DNA of 64,000 nucleotides from Torreya grandis (Eukaryota > Streptophyta > Pinopsida > Cupressales > Taxaceae): NCBI GenBank assembly GCA_037957365.1, contig JARHVA010000640.1, positions 372,001-436,000 on the forward strand, written 5' to 3'. Every line of letters begins with the position of its first letter. Position 1 is the stretch's first letter. The notes beneath the pieces were generated by a model that had not been told where the DNA came from, did not search any database, and saw only the letters and a list, made by a program, of their open reading frames with translations. This document shows positions 49,101 to 62,900 of the stretch, piece by piece. The position numbers were made by a program, and so were the translations under genes.

Positions 49101-52100
49101 TGATATAAACAATTAGCATGCATTTTGAGCCCTATCCCAAACAATAGAAAAGTGAGGAGAATCCACATGAAAGTGACCCTATAAACATGAGGACACATTG
49201 GAGATACAACCAATAAGGCACAAACATGAATTTGTTGGCTTATCTGACCATCAAAATCATAAAATTCTATGAATGAACTAAGCATTCAATTCAATCACAA
49301 AAGACCAAAGTGCAGCTTGAAAATGGGATCAAAATAGTGCAATTAATGCATTACAGTTAAAATAATGGTCTGAGTGGATAGAATTCATTCTTGAATGAAG
49401 CATGGGTTTTGTTGTCTAGCTCACGGCCTTAAGTATTTCATATACTTTTACCCCTACAAATAGGAATGCACAATCAATTAAGTTTAACACATATGTTAAT
49501 TGGTGATCCCAATGAATCCCAACTAATTTTTTGATCACCATTTAATGACTCTTGTAATATCCCCATTAGTGGGTAAAATTGAAATACCACAATCTCATAG
49601 ATTTTCTATCTATATACAAGTTTGTAATGAAAAAAGGGTTGGGACTTTGTGTAAAGAAATGTTGTCTAAATTGTAATAAAATTTTACTTGTTTAGACTTT
49701 GTCTTCTCTTTATTGAATGTTGTCCATTGTTTCTAGTTAAGTCCACGCTTATGTTAAATTTATTAATCTTATGTTTAATTATAAAATTGAATGTAGTGAT
49801 TAGATTGTGCAATAATTAGTATAATTTGCTTATGATTTTTTTTAATTTTTTTTAGAACATTATTTGATATATGTGATTGTAGATATAAAGTGATATGAGA
49901 GAATTGTGTGTAATAGCTACATATCTTTTGTGTGTTTACCTTTGGAAGGATTCTTAAGTTCAGCATTCATTGTCCCAAGAAGCTTTCCAATTGTGTCTCT
50001 ATGAGTTTGTGCAATTTTTAAGCCAATAACACAATGGTATAATTGTGATTTGGCATACTTTAGTTCTTGAGGCATTGGTATTCACTTGATTGGAAATATT
50101 CTTTTCTGCTCTTCCTTCCATCTCTTTTTTTGTTTATTTTGGAACTGAACTGCCTTCTTTTATTTTATAAATTGGCACAGTGAGGCATATCAATTATATA
50201 AGCAAAATATAAATATTCAATTCAAAATTTAAATTATTATAAGCTTATGATGGTAACACTACGCCACTTAGAAGTTATTATACGTAGGTTATATCATGGA
50301 TCCACATATTTTTAACCATGCCCTATATTAATCAAGTATCAATCCTAAAACAGAGGATGAAAGTCCCTTATTGTTCCTAACTTTATCTTGGGAACACTCA
50401 ATCTCATGAGTGTATTCTGATCAAGATTTTAAATCGAACAATAAAATATTTTTCTTGTACTTTACATTTAGTATCAAATTAGAGTGCAAGTTTTATAATA
50501 AATCTTTAGACTATACAACCTTATAATTTTGTGTACCTTATTTTAATTTTTCAATAACTAAAAAATATTAGATAATAATATTAAAAACACACACTTAAAA
50601 ATATGTTTATGTGGTATACATAAGCATACATGTATGTGTAGTCATAAGAGCTTTAACTCACACTTTAAAAGTTTAAATAAATGGAATTAATTTCCACATA
50701 ATTTTTTATTGTCAGTTCATGCTATGTTAGTCATTTATATGCATGATATTTTTATATTAAAGTATGTACATGACCTTAGTTAGCTAAAAATTCATAGAAT
50801 AATTTTCTAGTTAAAATTCATTTGCTAGTCTTTATGGGACAAAATGGTTTATATTAAATTTTGGATGTCTTATTTTATTGTCTAAGTTTAATATTGAACT
50901 AAACTCATTTGTACATGATCTTTTTAAAATTAAGATATGCTTCAACTTAGCACTCAAATGATAAATATGAGCATGATGGTAAAGTTGATGGGGAACCCTG
51001 AACTTATTGACTTTATTAGCATTCCCATATCCTACTTTTCATGTTATGTTTTTTTAATGTTAGATTATTGTTATATTTTGATATGACTATGATTTTATAC
51101 ATCATAGTTGTGTTGGTGGATAATAAGACCCAACTTCACATTTTTGTATTTATGATGTTATTATTTTCATATGTGTCGGTATTTAAAATATTTTGGTTAA
51201 AGAAATGATATTATGTTTTTCATTATTCACCCACTATAATTTGTAATATATCATACTTTTCATATTGAGTTAATAGAAAGTGGAGTTACTTTTTTCTACT
51301 TGGCTAAATTTTTGTGATAGTGGTTTAAGATTACTACACTTAGATCTCATATGGTTCTATTTGGAAATTAATTCCTTTATTTTTCACCTTCATTGGAGGT
51401 TAGGACCACTCCTAATTCAAGAGGTGTGTGGGGGCATGTCGGTCCGTGGTTGGAATAAAAATGTGATGATGATGTGCTCTCTCTCTCAATTTCACAATTC
51501 ATGTTATATAATTTGACCTCCTTAGTATTTTTATTTTTTTATAATCTAGTCGATTATATATATGAACATGTTTAAACTTTTTGATATCATTTTCTAATGA
51601 ATATGTTTTTGATATATATTAATTTATCCATAGGGATAGGCTTATTCCCCCATCATTGATGTATTTATTTTAAATGAAATATTAATGTAATTAGTACAAA
51701 AATAAATATGAATAGAATCATTTATTCATATAATTTTAAATTAATGATTCTCCCTTTTTTTATACATGTAGTTTTAGTAGTTTTTGAAATGATTTCAAAT
51801 AACTTGACTTATCGTTAGAAAGAGGAAATCAATATGTTGGTTTCATGTTCTTATGAATATTTATTTTAATCCATTTTTATTATTAATTCTTCATATCATA
51901 TGACCCACAAAGGTAAAAAATGAAACAACTCATTTTTATTTGTAATTTTATTAACTTGACGAAGTGTTCAAAAAATTACATGATTTCTAGAGAACATCTG
52001 ATAAGGGTCTTATAATGGTCCTCTGAATGAATATGCTTCATATATTAATTATATTGAGAATTTTTTCTATCCATATTGCACTTTTACTACCATAATCTAT

Positions 52101-52849
52101 CCTTACAACATTTTTAAAGAAACTAATAGTTAAACTTGTCCTTTGTAACCATATTGTTTCCTTATATATGGATACCATGTAATTTGCCTCTATTATAAAT
52201 ATATATTAAAAAAATCTTTTTGCTCATTTTTATTTATTTATTCACAAAATAACTTAAACACATAGGCACTTGTAGATATTTGGTAGTCTAGATATTTATC
52301 CCACTTTGAATCCATAAAGCTTTGTAGATTTAAAATTTTATTCTCGCTGGAGATTCTTTCATAGTTGATTACATATTCTGAAGTGCCATGTGTATATATG
52401 AATATTATTTTCACAATATTCCAATGTTTATTCCCAAGGTTTGACATAAATCTATCTACAACTCTTACTACATGGGTAATGTCAGGTCTAAATGAGTACT
52501 TCATTAAAACTCAGACATATTTAAGTCCAGATTAAAACTTGAAACTGTCTTTATTATATTTTATAATATCAAATATTAGAATTTAGTTTTGTTATTATCA
52601 GATTTAAATTTAGAGTATTTTAGAATTAGGTATCATATTTCTAGATTTTAATGTAAAGATTTTTAGAATTCACTGCTAAACAACTAGATTTTGAAATTTA
52701 ATTTGTTGAATTAATTTAATGTTTCATAACAAATAATGAAAAAAAATATTACAATTTGATGTAATTGATTCAAAATTAGACATGATAAATTTCAACACAA
52801 TTATCATAATTTTTTATTTTTATAACCTTACTTATAAGTGCATGAAAAA
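49101..52849. other. AT-rich stretch, no gene recognised
   Basis: No credible coding region, RNA gene or tandem repeat seen. ORFs at 51280-51516 and 52238-52504 have no recognisable motif. Confidence 0.45.
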
Positions 52850-53045
52850 TATTACAAATATCCATGTAATATTTAATGTGTTAAAACTATCACGAATATC
52901 TATGAAACATTTAGTGTGGAAAAGTTATGGAAATAATAAGTGTAGAGAAAATATAAAAAATATCTATATAACATTAAGTGTGGTGAAATTATCATAAATA
53001 TCTATGTAATATTTAGTGTGGAAAAGTTATAAAATATAAATCCTT
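52850..53045 (+). repeat. Short tandem array, 38-65 bp unit, four copies
   Basis: The block AATATCTATGTAATATTTAGTGTGG-AAAGTTAT recurs at about 52856, 52894, 52959 and 52997, with variable spacers. Confidence 0.75.
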
Positions 53046-53592
53046 GTAAAAATTTAAACCTCTGAACTATCATACATATATTAAATGTAACACCTAATTG
53101 ATTAAAAATAGATTACATGTAATTATGAACTTATTAATTATTTAATTCCATAAATATATGTTTGTATAAATTATCACAAATATAGTAAGTGTTGAATTAT
53201 TTTTACATACCACATAATAATAAAAAATATTTCCATAACTATGTAAGTTTAACAAATTTATCACAAATAATTTATTTATTGAACATTCAATGTAATCTAT
53301 TTACAACTTTTATTATATTTGCGACATCTTTCACACATAGCTATATTAATCGTAAATCATGTAGCAAATATTTATCTTCAAAGAAATAATTATTATATGT
53401 ATTCATAATGATATAATTACCCTTATCATTATGAATAGTTTTTTCATAATAATTGTTAATTAACAATATTGAATTGATTATATTGACCCTTGTTATGTTT
53501 CCAAACTAACTCTAGTTCTTTGCATAATATTACATGATTTCCAAAACCATTATAAATTTCTCTTCAAACTGTTTGAAAATAGTCTTAGGTAT

Positions 53593-54120
53593 TGTAGACA
53601 CCTAAAATCGGACACTTCATGTCAATTTTATATATCTTACTAATATATTTCAATGTCATCCTTTCATCTCCAATCAATCTTCCATTCACACTAACATCCT
53701 TAGCCAATCTACTAATCATCCCCCATGATCAATTACTCTCTTCTTCCATGATCATATCACTTCCCATTATTTAATTAATCTTTAGTTAACTAGCTAATCT
53801 TCTTTCTAATGGGAAAAACCATGGAATTTAGAATATCTCCATTTTTCTACACTAATAAATCCTATTTTACTCACACTCTCCCTCAAATGAATTTTATATT
53901 GATTTCTAATCCCCATGCAATCCCTTTTCAAAAAAGGCATGTTATAAGCCCATGCCTCATCAATTCCTCGTCTTACATACTTCATCCCTCTTTCTTGCAC
54001 ACTCCACCTCCCATAATTGTGGGAAGTGTGACTAATCATCCTCTATTGATTTTCATCTAAGATCAATGGTCTACATTGGTCTAAAAAATCTATAAATAAA
54101 GGATCCTTATCCTCATTACA
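53593..54120 (+). mobile_element. 5' LTR of a non-coding LTR element
   Basis: Starts TGTAGACACCTAAAAT and is about 75-80% similar by eye to 61715-62160 over roughly 450 bp. Shared words in order include ATCTTACTA, ATGTCATC, TTCACACTAACAT, CATGATCATATC-like, GATGGGAAAA-like, AATAAATCCTATTTTA, TGAATTTTATATT and AATCCCCATGCAATCCCTTTT. A TATAAATAAAGG box lies at about 54090. The 3' end is not defined because similarity stops near 54060. Flanking 5-bp duplication could not be tested. Confidence 0.6.
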
Positions 54121-56249
54121 ATAATTTTTTAATTTACAAAGAAGTGTTATTCAAATAGCCTTATAAAGTTTCAACCATCCTATTCACTTATCATTAAATC
54201 ATTTAGTTTGCAATGGCTTACACTATAGGATTTTCCACATGCATTTTACAAGCTTTTTTATGACTACATCCAAGCATATCACCATTTTTGACAAGATTAT
54301 TTCAAGAAAAAGGTATAATAAAGGTGTTCGCTTACTTGTAAATTGGCTTTCTTCTTAGTCATTATCAATCCAAGGATGAATGCTTAGGTTAGTGGTATGC
54401 TTTCAATTATTTTTTATTTTATACTAACTCAAAACTAATATTGGTACTCATATATTACATATGGCATGCCCATTAGGAATAGCACCCCAAAATTAGTTTT
54501 GAGGACATCTTATCATCATTCTAGGCTAAAATCTAGTCAAAATTTGAGCTAATTTCCCCTATTTCTTTCAAAATTTTGAAAATTTATGTTTCTAGTATAG
54601 TAGCAAAATTGCTCTGTTAATTAGTGGAAATGCTCTTGATAACAATGATATTGTGTTGGAAATGGTGAAACTAATTTCTATTTTTGTTTATTTTATATAA
54701 TTGATAGAAACATGATACGAAAAAGGTAGAAATGAAATACACATTAAAAAAAAAAAAGGCCTTTGTGTTTGTGTTTACAGGTAAAAATGAAATTGTTCTA
54801 CATAGTAGTGAAATCATGGTGTGGGGTAGTAAAATCACATCTATATTAGTAGGCTATATGTTTTACAACATCGATATAAAGGTGGTTCAAATTGTTGGAA
54901 TCACTTTGTGTAGTAGTGGTATTATAGCTGGTAATAGCAAAAATAATTTTGTATGCTTTATATCTTTTAAATTTATGCATTAGTGAAATCTTTGTTTATA
55001 ATGGTGAAATTATCATTTCTAATAGCAAATTTAATAATTTTATCAGTGGAAACATAATTTTCTATTTTTTATTTTTTATTACCTGTAGAATAGAAAATTT
55101 GACATGCAAAATGATGGAATCACTATATAGAACAACGAAAACACAATTTTTTATATTCCTTGTAAAATGGCAAAAAATGACCTATGGAATGACATAATCA
55201 CTATAGAATGGCAAAAACATAAACATAAACCTAAAAAATGAAAATTTTAGACCTTATTTTTTTGTCAAAAATCACATTTGAGACTACTAACCTATTTTTT
55301 GTAGGTTTTTTCTTCTCAAAGACATGATTATTCAAACAAACATTCATAACCTTTTTTATTAGTGTTCTACAAAGAACAAACACTTGAATTTGGTGCTTAA
55401 AAGGAATATGTTTGAGTTTGAATTTGTGTTTGTGTCTTGTTTGTAGTATTTTGACATGTGTATGTTATGTCTTTTCCTAATTTTGGGATCCTAGGTGATA
55501 AAAAAATCTTAAGTTATCTTTTCACCTTCTTGAAGTCACACTATGTATGCTCTCATCTTGCCCCTCATGAGACCCTGAGGATAAAAAATAACTTATTTTT
55601 CTTTTTTCTTTTGGGTTGCATGAATTGCACTAAACCCTCTCGTGAAATTAATCATTTTCCTCTTCCATGAACTTAGGCCCCAACATACTGCAAAGCATAT
55701 AGTAGATGTACCTAAATAAACCTATTTAGGCTTAGCTTAAGACCTTCAATCAAAAACAAAACCTAGTGTAGGGAAACAACATTCTTGAGTATTACTCATC
55801 ACATGTAGACACTTAATAAGGGTTGGGGGACTAACCAGTTCACCACTTTGTTCAAGTAGATTGATGGGCTAACAATCATGTTACACACTCATTTATTACT
55901 AATCATAGGGCTTGTAGTTGTGTGCTTATTTTTTTGTCAATAAGTGTATTGTGTGTTATCTCATTTACCTAAAACAAGTTAAAATTTATTAAATTATAAC
56001 TTTATCACATCTAATTATAACATTACATGTTGAGTCATTACTCTACCAAAATCAAGTCATTCTATCTAATAGTAACTTTACGATGTTTGCATTATATTGT
56101 TACTCTATCTAATTTGAACCACGTTCAAACCCCAATAAATTATATTTTGATCAATATTCAATTCTAAATCAATTATTCAAATTTGGTCCACCTTTTTCAA
56201 ATTGAATCAAACATTTCAAATTCAACCTTCAAACATAAAGCCAAAGTAA

Positions 56250-56615
56250 AACTTTACCAAGTCAAAAAGTCAAATCTAGTCAACTTTGACCATGTCTAAT
56301 TCAAATTTAGTCAACATTGACCAAGCCAAATCAAGTCAAATATGGTCAAATTTGACTAAGTCTAAGTCAAATTTGGTCAACTTTGACCAAGTCCAATCAA
56401 GTCAAATCTGATCAACTTTGACCAAGTTTAATTTTGATTTGGTCAAATTTGACCAAGTCCAAGTCAAATTTGGTTAACTTTAACCAAGTCCAAATCAAAT
56501 TTGGTCAAATTTGACCAAGTTCAAGTCCATTAAAGTCAACATTGACCAAGTCTAATCCAATTCTAAAGTCATATAGTAAAATAAATTCAAATCATGTATA
56601 TTTTGACCAAGTCGC
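56250..56615 (+). repeat. Palindromic TTGAC array (~31-bp unit)
   Basis: About ten units of the form AAATTTGGTCAACTTTGACCAAGTC. TGGTCAA and TTGACCA are exact reverse complements, so most units are short palindromes. I count nine TTGAC words on plus (for example 56286, 56351, 56382, 56418, 56449, 56511) and about thirteen GTCAA words. TTGAC(C/T) is the core of the W-box bound by plant WRKY factors. Confidence 0.8.
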
Positions 56616-58214
56616 ATCAATTCCAAATCAATTAAAAATCCAAATTAAAATCATATCCTTGACTTCCCATTAAATATTTTGTGCATGTTGGCTAGGAATA
56701 GTGAAATCAAACATCCCTACTTAATTAGATCTAAATCAAATTCAAAATCCAATCTGAGATTAATCACATAAACTAACCTAATCAAACATTAAATATCAAA
56801 CATAAAATCAAATATAAAATCCTAATCAAATCACCTAAACTTATCCAAACATCAACTAATCCTACATCAAACCCCATCTAGACCCATGGCATCCCACACT
56901 ATTAAACCAATTATATCATCACCATCCCAATTTCAATACATGATTTACAATATCATATAGATTATCCAACATATATCCCACCCAACATCCCTTCTTAGCC
57001 CTTCATCCACCAGTCCAACATCCAAATCCATTAAGTCCCAATGATCAAACAATCCAATATCCAACACCCATCTAGCCTTAGAGTCATAAAAAATCTAAAA
57101 ATCAAACCATATCTTGCCATCACCCTTCCAAGGATCTTTGTCAATGTAATATATAGTTACATAAAAGTCCAAAAATCATCCAATAAGGATATTCCAATAT
57201 CCTCTTCCAAATCACATTCAAACTCATCCACTTCCATATCAAGGTCAAGATAGTCAACCCATTTTTTTTTTATTAAATCACTTGTCTATGACAAATACCA
57301 AACCATTTTTGGCTCGCCCAACTTTAACAAAGAACCCATATTTGATGATCCAATATTTTATGAACCATCACTTAGCTAACCATCTATCATTTATCAACCT
57401 ATCTTTGACAAACCATCCATATTCGATAAACTACTAGTCCTTGATGAACCTATCTTTGACAACACCATCCTTGGCTTATTACCCAATCTCCCATAAAATT
57501 TACAACCTTCCATCACCCATCATTGTATGCCTCAAGAGGTAATGGTACTCATAGACAACAAACATCAAAATGCCTTCCATGTAGATAGGCCCATCCTAAA
57601 CAAAAATTCAACATCAATATTAGAATTACAACCAACATCACCATCAATATCTTATCAATTCAAAAAAATAGTATTTATCATATATGGCATCCTCATAGAT
57701 AAATAACTTAATAAAAAAAATTATTTAAGGTTATGTAGAAACACCCCTACGATCTATTTTCAATGCAAAAGATATCCTATATTAATCAAAATATTTTAAA
57801 GCATGAGGCATAAAGGCCAAGGCCAAGGCCTTCACAAGAAAGGAATAATCAAACCAATCCATATCTAAGTGCACAAAATTTCTCATGTCATCATATACAA
57901 GCCATTATTTCATAAACATAATGGTATTAGTGATACTTTCATGGTTTCCATAGAGCTCCATCCAACATTGACATGTGTTTCATTCATAGTCCCTAAAAGG
58001 ATCGTGCTACCATTAATTCTTTTAATAACATGTCCATATCCATCAACCATTTTGAAATTCAATCTCCCATACCCATCAATTTGGATTGATAAAATCACTT
58101 ACCATCAACAATCTTCCATAACAATCAAACCATGGTAGAATTCATGATTGGGATATAGATAGAAGATCATAAATCTACATCAACACATCCTAGGGAACAT
58201 AAAACATTCCTCAA

Positions 58215-58625
58215 TTAAAATTCAAAGCAGTGTCCCCTAGTGAAACCTTGTTTGAGTAACTATGGGATAATCCAACAAATCAAAATCTAAAATCAATGTC
58301 CCATAGTGAAACCTTATTTCAGGCATTACAGGGCAATCAAATTAAAAATACTATAAATCTAAAAGAAAAGTCCCTTAGTGAAACCTTTTTTGAGGCACTA
58401 AGGGACAATCAAAATTAAATTCTATAAAGTCAAAAATCAAATTCCCCTAAGGAAACCTTATTTGAGGAATTATGGGATGATCAAAATAAAAATCCACAAA
58501 GTAAAAAATCAAATCCCCCTAGTGAAACCTTTTTTGAGGCACTATGGGACAATCAAAATCTATATCTAAAAAGTCAAAAATCTAGGTCACTTAGTGAAAA
58601 CCCCTTTGAGGTGATATCCTATCAA
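58215..58625 (+). repeat. Tandem array, 72-bp unit, six copies
   Basis: TAGTGAAACCTTTTTTGAGGCACTATGGG-type words recur at about 58241, 58307, 58379, 58451, 58523 and 58594 (spacing 66-73 bp). Each is followed by CAATCAAAAT-CTA-AAAGTCAAAAATC. Confidence 0.88.
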
Positions 58626-59689
58626 AATTAGGTAGATACTCTCAGTATCATAAAATGTGACATTATTGGTCCTAATCCCCCTTCACATCATGATCATGTT
58701 CCACATCTAAATCCTTCACACAATCAAAAAATTCCATCCATCCAATACAAATTTTACTTCACCCTAATTGGTAGTCCCCTCTTTCCTATGGGTTATGATG
58801 ACATCTTGATTAATTTTGAATAAACTAATTTGAAAATTAATGAACTTCATGATGACATCTCTAGATTGTGTATTTCAAAGATCAAAGGATCAACATTATG
58901 CATCTAGTAATCCTTCATTAAGTTGAGATGGTAAAAAAAATTAAAAAGATCAAAAATCAAAAATCCAAAGAGAGAAAATAATTCATCCAATGGTGAAAAC
59001 CATGCTTATGGTACCTTGGGAAAGTATCATGATGAAAATCATGTTTTTGGAATCATATGTAAATAATTAATTGTCTTCAAGTACCTCAACACTTTGTGGA
59101 AACTCTATACCCATTTCCATCTAAGTCCATCTAATAAATATATTACAAATCATATTCAACCATCATAAACATCTGCATCATCCTCATGTCCATCCTATTG
59201 TGCTCATCCTTTCTTCCTAGTTTGACCTTGATAGGGGAGTGGAAGACATCTTGAGACTTATTCTAAAGCCATCTTGGCATATCATCTAGAAGGTACTTGG
59301 ATGACTAGACACTTGGTTCCCACATGACATGATCCTTAGAGATCCCCAAACCATTACTCATGGTTATTCATCCCTCGTCTTCCATTCATTACATTTCCCA
59401 TCCTAGTGATAGAATAGGTTTTCCCTTTGATAACGATCCCTTGTATATAATTATTCCAAAAAAATATAAAAAACATTAGAAAATTAGAAAATATAAAAAC
59501 ATCAAATAATCCCTAAAATTTAGAACATCACAAAATCCCTAAAAATTAGAAAAGGGTCTTAAATATCCAAGAGAGATATATAGCCAAAAAAAATTAAAAC
59601 ATTTATTTTGTCTTAAAATTTAGTCAAAATCCTTAATATAATTATTCCATGTATCATTAGGATGTGTCCTTCCCAAATTTATGTTATTA

Positions 59690-61335
59690 AGGAATGTCAA
59701 ACTAATCATTCATCCAATCCAAGCTCACAACTTTCAACCTATTTGGGGAAAATTAAGCATGTAACTCACCATCAAGAGATTTCATTCCCACATCCACCAT
59801 ATTGTGGCAAATCATCAATCTAAGCTCATAAATTTTCCTTTTTTGGGGAAAAATAAGGTATGCAACTTATTTTAGGATATTTTATTCCCAATCCATTCCC
59901 CTACATGTATTCTTTCTTGGGGGCACCATCCAGTTATAAATATCATTGATCCTTCACACATGTATTTGGACTTGATTAATGACAAGATGTTTTATATTGT
60001 TTGTGTTCTTAAGTTTTTGTGTCCTTACTTTCTTAATTGTTTATTTAATTTTCATTTTGTGCCTTGACTCAACCCAACTACACCAATAGGGTCATCATGG
60101 TTTTTATATATCATGGTTCTTCCTATCATGCATTTGTACTTGAGTCCATCCATCGGTATACAATAATAAATTCATCTTAATTTTTCCATATCATGATGCA
60201 TTTGTATCATTTATCTATTGGATTGGGGCTCAGAATTTACACACAATGTGATCAGATAATCATGGTGTTTTATTCCATGGTGCACATTGTTTTGTGCTAC
60301 ATCAATAATCAAGTTGCAAAATATATGTGTAGATGCACTAAAGTTGTAGTTTATCCCATTATAAAATCATCAATTTTAAATCAAATCATCTCATCCATTA
60401 TCAATCTTCATCAATCATAATGTATTTATATTCATCATTTCTCATCACATTCCTCCATTTTTTGGAGAACTATAATGACCTAAGGTCTATTTAGATGATG
60501 TAGGTAGCACACAGTCACATGGCATTTATGAGGTTAGCTCAGCCACCATCATTTCCATTTTCATCATCTTTTCCTCATCACATTCCTCCCTTCTTTGGGA
60601 TAACTACATCGGCATGAGGTATATTTGGACTATGTAGTAAACTCTAAATCAAATGAAAATTTTAAGGTTAGCTTGACCACCCTCATTCCCATTTTTATCA
60701 TATTTTCCTCATCATGTTCTTCCCTTCTTTGGGAGAACTACCTCGACCTAAGGTCCCTATGGACTATGTACGCACCATTACATCACAAGGATTTTTTAAG
60801 GTCAGATTGGCCATCATTCTCATTCTCATTCTTATTCATATTTACACATCTGTTCCTATCAACATATTTTTATTCTAATTAACTATCCATATCTAACAAT
60901 CATCCCTATGACCCATGTGTGTAAATGTTTATTTTTTACATATTTTTTCAATCATTATTTTCACCACCTAGTACATCCTTGTGTGTTTGGTTGTTGCTTC
61001 TTCAATATTTGAAAAGTCATTATATTATTTTTAGATACATTTGTGTTAATCTATCCACATCCTCTCATCCATAAACATGATCATCTCATCATTAATTTTC
61101 AAAAGCATTTAAATCTTTGATCTATGCTTGAAAATAAATTGATTGATTAATCTTTCATCCATTCAATCCAAACTCATATCTTTCACCCTATTTGGGGAAA
61201 ATCAAACTTGTAACTTCATCATTAGGATAGATCATTCTTAAATTTACCCTACTTGGGGCAAGTCAAGCTCATAACTTTTTAGGGTATTTTTATCACATCC
61301 ACCCTACTTGGGAAAAATAAAAGTGAAATTTTTAT
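59690..61335 (+). repeat. Dispersed ~90-bp CCTATTTGGGGAAAA units
   Basis: ATCCAAGCTCACAACTTTCAACCTATTTGGGG-type units occur near 59716, 59817, 61160, 61250 and 61300, in two clusters separated by the 133-bp array region. Likely one old array later interrupted. Confidence 0.6.
60430..60815 (+). repeat. Tandem array, 133-bp unit, three copies
   Basis: CCTCATCACATTCCTCCCTTCTTTGGGAGAACTAC-type words begin at about 60443, 60577 and 60710, each followed by GACCTAAGGTCTATTTGGACTATGTAG and GTTAGCTTGACCA. Confidence 0.85.
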
Positions 61336-61699
61336 CAAGATGTATCTTCCTAAATATATAATATTTAATTGGAAATACATCCATCATCATCATAAAACAA
61401 AGCATGAAAACATTATCTCAAGTGGTTTGATTTCATACATGGGTTAATTTCATCCATAATCATCACATTCGGCATCCCAACCCCTCTTTATTCATCACCC
61501 ATCCATTATTTATTACATTTTATCTTCTTCCTCTCTTTTACTAAATCCCATCTGTGTCCATCTTTGCATGCCCTCTCAAGGGGGAATCATCCATCACATT
61601 ATTTATTTCATCATCATCTAATTTTTTGTCCACCTTTTTTTGGGTTCTTATTTATTTTAAGATCTGCTAGTCTACCCATCATGTTTCATAACACCTTAT

Positions 61700-61714
61700 A
61701 AAAAGGGGAAAAAA
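61700..61714 (+). promoter_or_regulatory. Polypurine tract
   Basis: AAAAAGGGGAAAAAA directly before the LTR start TATAGACACATAAAAT at 61715. It supports a plus-strand element with its 3' LTR to the right. Confidence 0.7.
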
Positions 61715-62900
61715 TATAGACACATAAAATTAGAAACTTTGTGTTGATTTTGATTATCTTACTAGTACATATTAATGTCATCATTTCATCCTTAATCTAT
61801 CTTATATTCACACTAACATTCCTATCCAATCCAATATTTTTCCTTTAATCAATTAATCTATTCTTCAATGATCATATCCTTTCCCATAAAAATCACATCA
61901 TGTCTCATTAGTTGATTAATATTTAATTAATTAGCTAATATTCTTCCTGATGGGAAAATCCATGAAATTTGTAATATCCCCATATTATTAAATCAATAAA
62001 TCCTATTTTATTCACATTCTCTAATAAGTGAATTTTATATTCATTTATAATCCCCATGCAATCCCTTTTTCAATCATAAACCCATGCCTCATGCATTCCT
62101 CCTCTTATAACTTCATCCCTCTTTATTTCACACTATGTATACACATAATATTTTCAAACGTTATCAATTATCAATGTTTTCTATCTTGCAGGAATTGGTC
62201 GAGCCTCAATCTCTCTAAGTGTACACTTTTAAGGGTGCATCAAGAAAGGGGTGGGAAAACCATTAGTGTTTCACAATATTTTTGTCCCCTATATCACCAC
62301 TTATAATCTACATAAACATCTCCTATGCGCTTCCCTAACCTTTGCCTCCTCCCTTACACACTCCACCAAATAATTCACTGCCTTAATCAATCCCTATCTA
62401 AGCCAAAAACTCCTTTTGAAATTTATTAAACAATGTTAGCTTGGGTTGACCTTGTACTTAAATTATATTTTCATGTTATAGGACTCTGTCAACCTTGGCC
62501 AACTTAGTTTGGGACCTAACTTGCTTTTATTAATTAATAATACACGGTGTCTTAGGGTTGACACTGTCTGCTAAACTTTTGAAAGGGTTTAGGGTTATAT
62601 TTAAGTATATACACATTTTTTTATCATTTAGAGAGAGAGAGAAGAAGAAGAACATCATATATTACACATCTACTTATCCACCATTCTACTTGAGGAACAT
62701 TGCTTAGGGTTTCAATACTACATTTGGAGATACAAATCTTATTTTGTGGACAAGTATTTTGGATGTATACAGAAGTCATGTATCCTATACCTGACCTATC
62801 CTTATTATCCTTACATACCACAACAACCTCTTGTGAATCACCTTCACCAAGGGAAATATTAAGGCTTGTTAGGTTCATATTTAAAGGTGAGTTTTCCTAA
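61715..62900 (+). mobile_element. 3' LTR (end uncertain)
   Basis: Similar to 53593-54060 over the first ~450 bp, and starting directly after a purine tract. Beyond 62170 the two copies differ. A TATATACAC box near 62606 followed by a GA-rich run (62630-62652) mirrors the TATA and GA-rich order at 2086-2110 in the other LTR, so the LTR may reach about 62900. Its end is not fixed. Confidence 0.5.

Larger units (their letters stand above)
54121..61699 (+). mobile_element. Non-coding, tandem-repeat-rich LTR element interior
   Basis: No gag, protease, RT or integrase trace is visible in any frame. From about 55680 onward the plus strand is C-rich and G-poor, and much of it is tandem arrays (listed separately). 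54580-55230 holds loosely repeated GTGAAAT-CATTTCTA-TAGCAAA words. An interior without coding capacity between LTRs and next to a purine tract fits a large non-autonomous retrotransposon derivative (LARD), mobilised in trans by another element. Confidence 0.5.
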
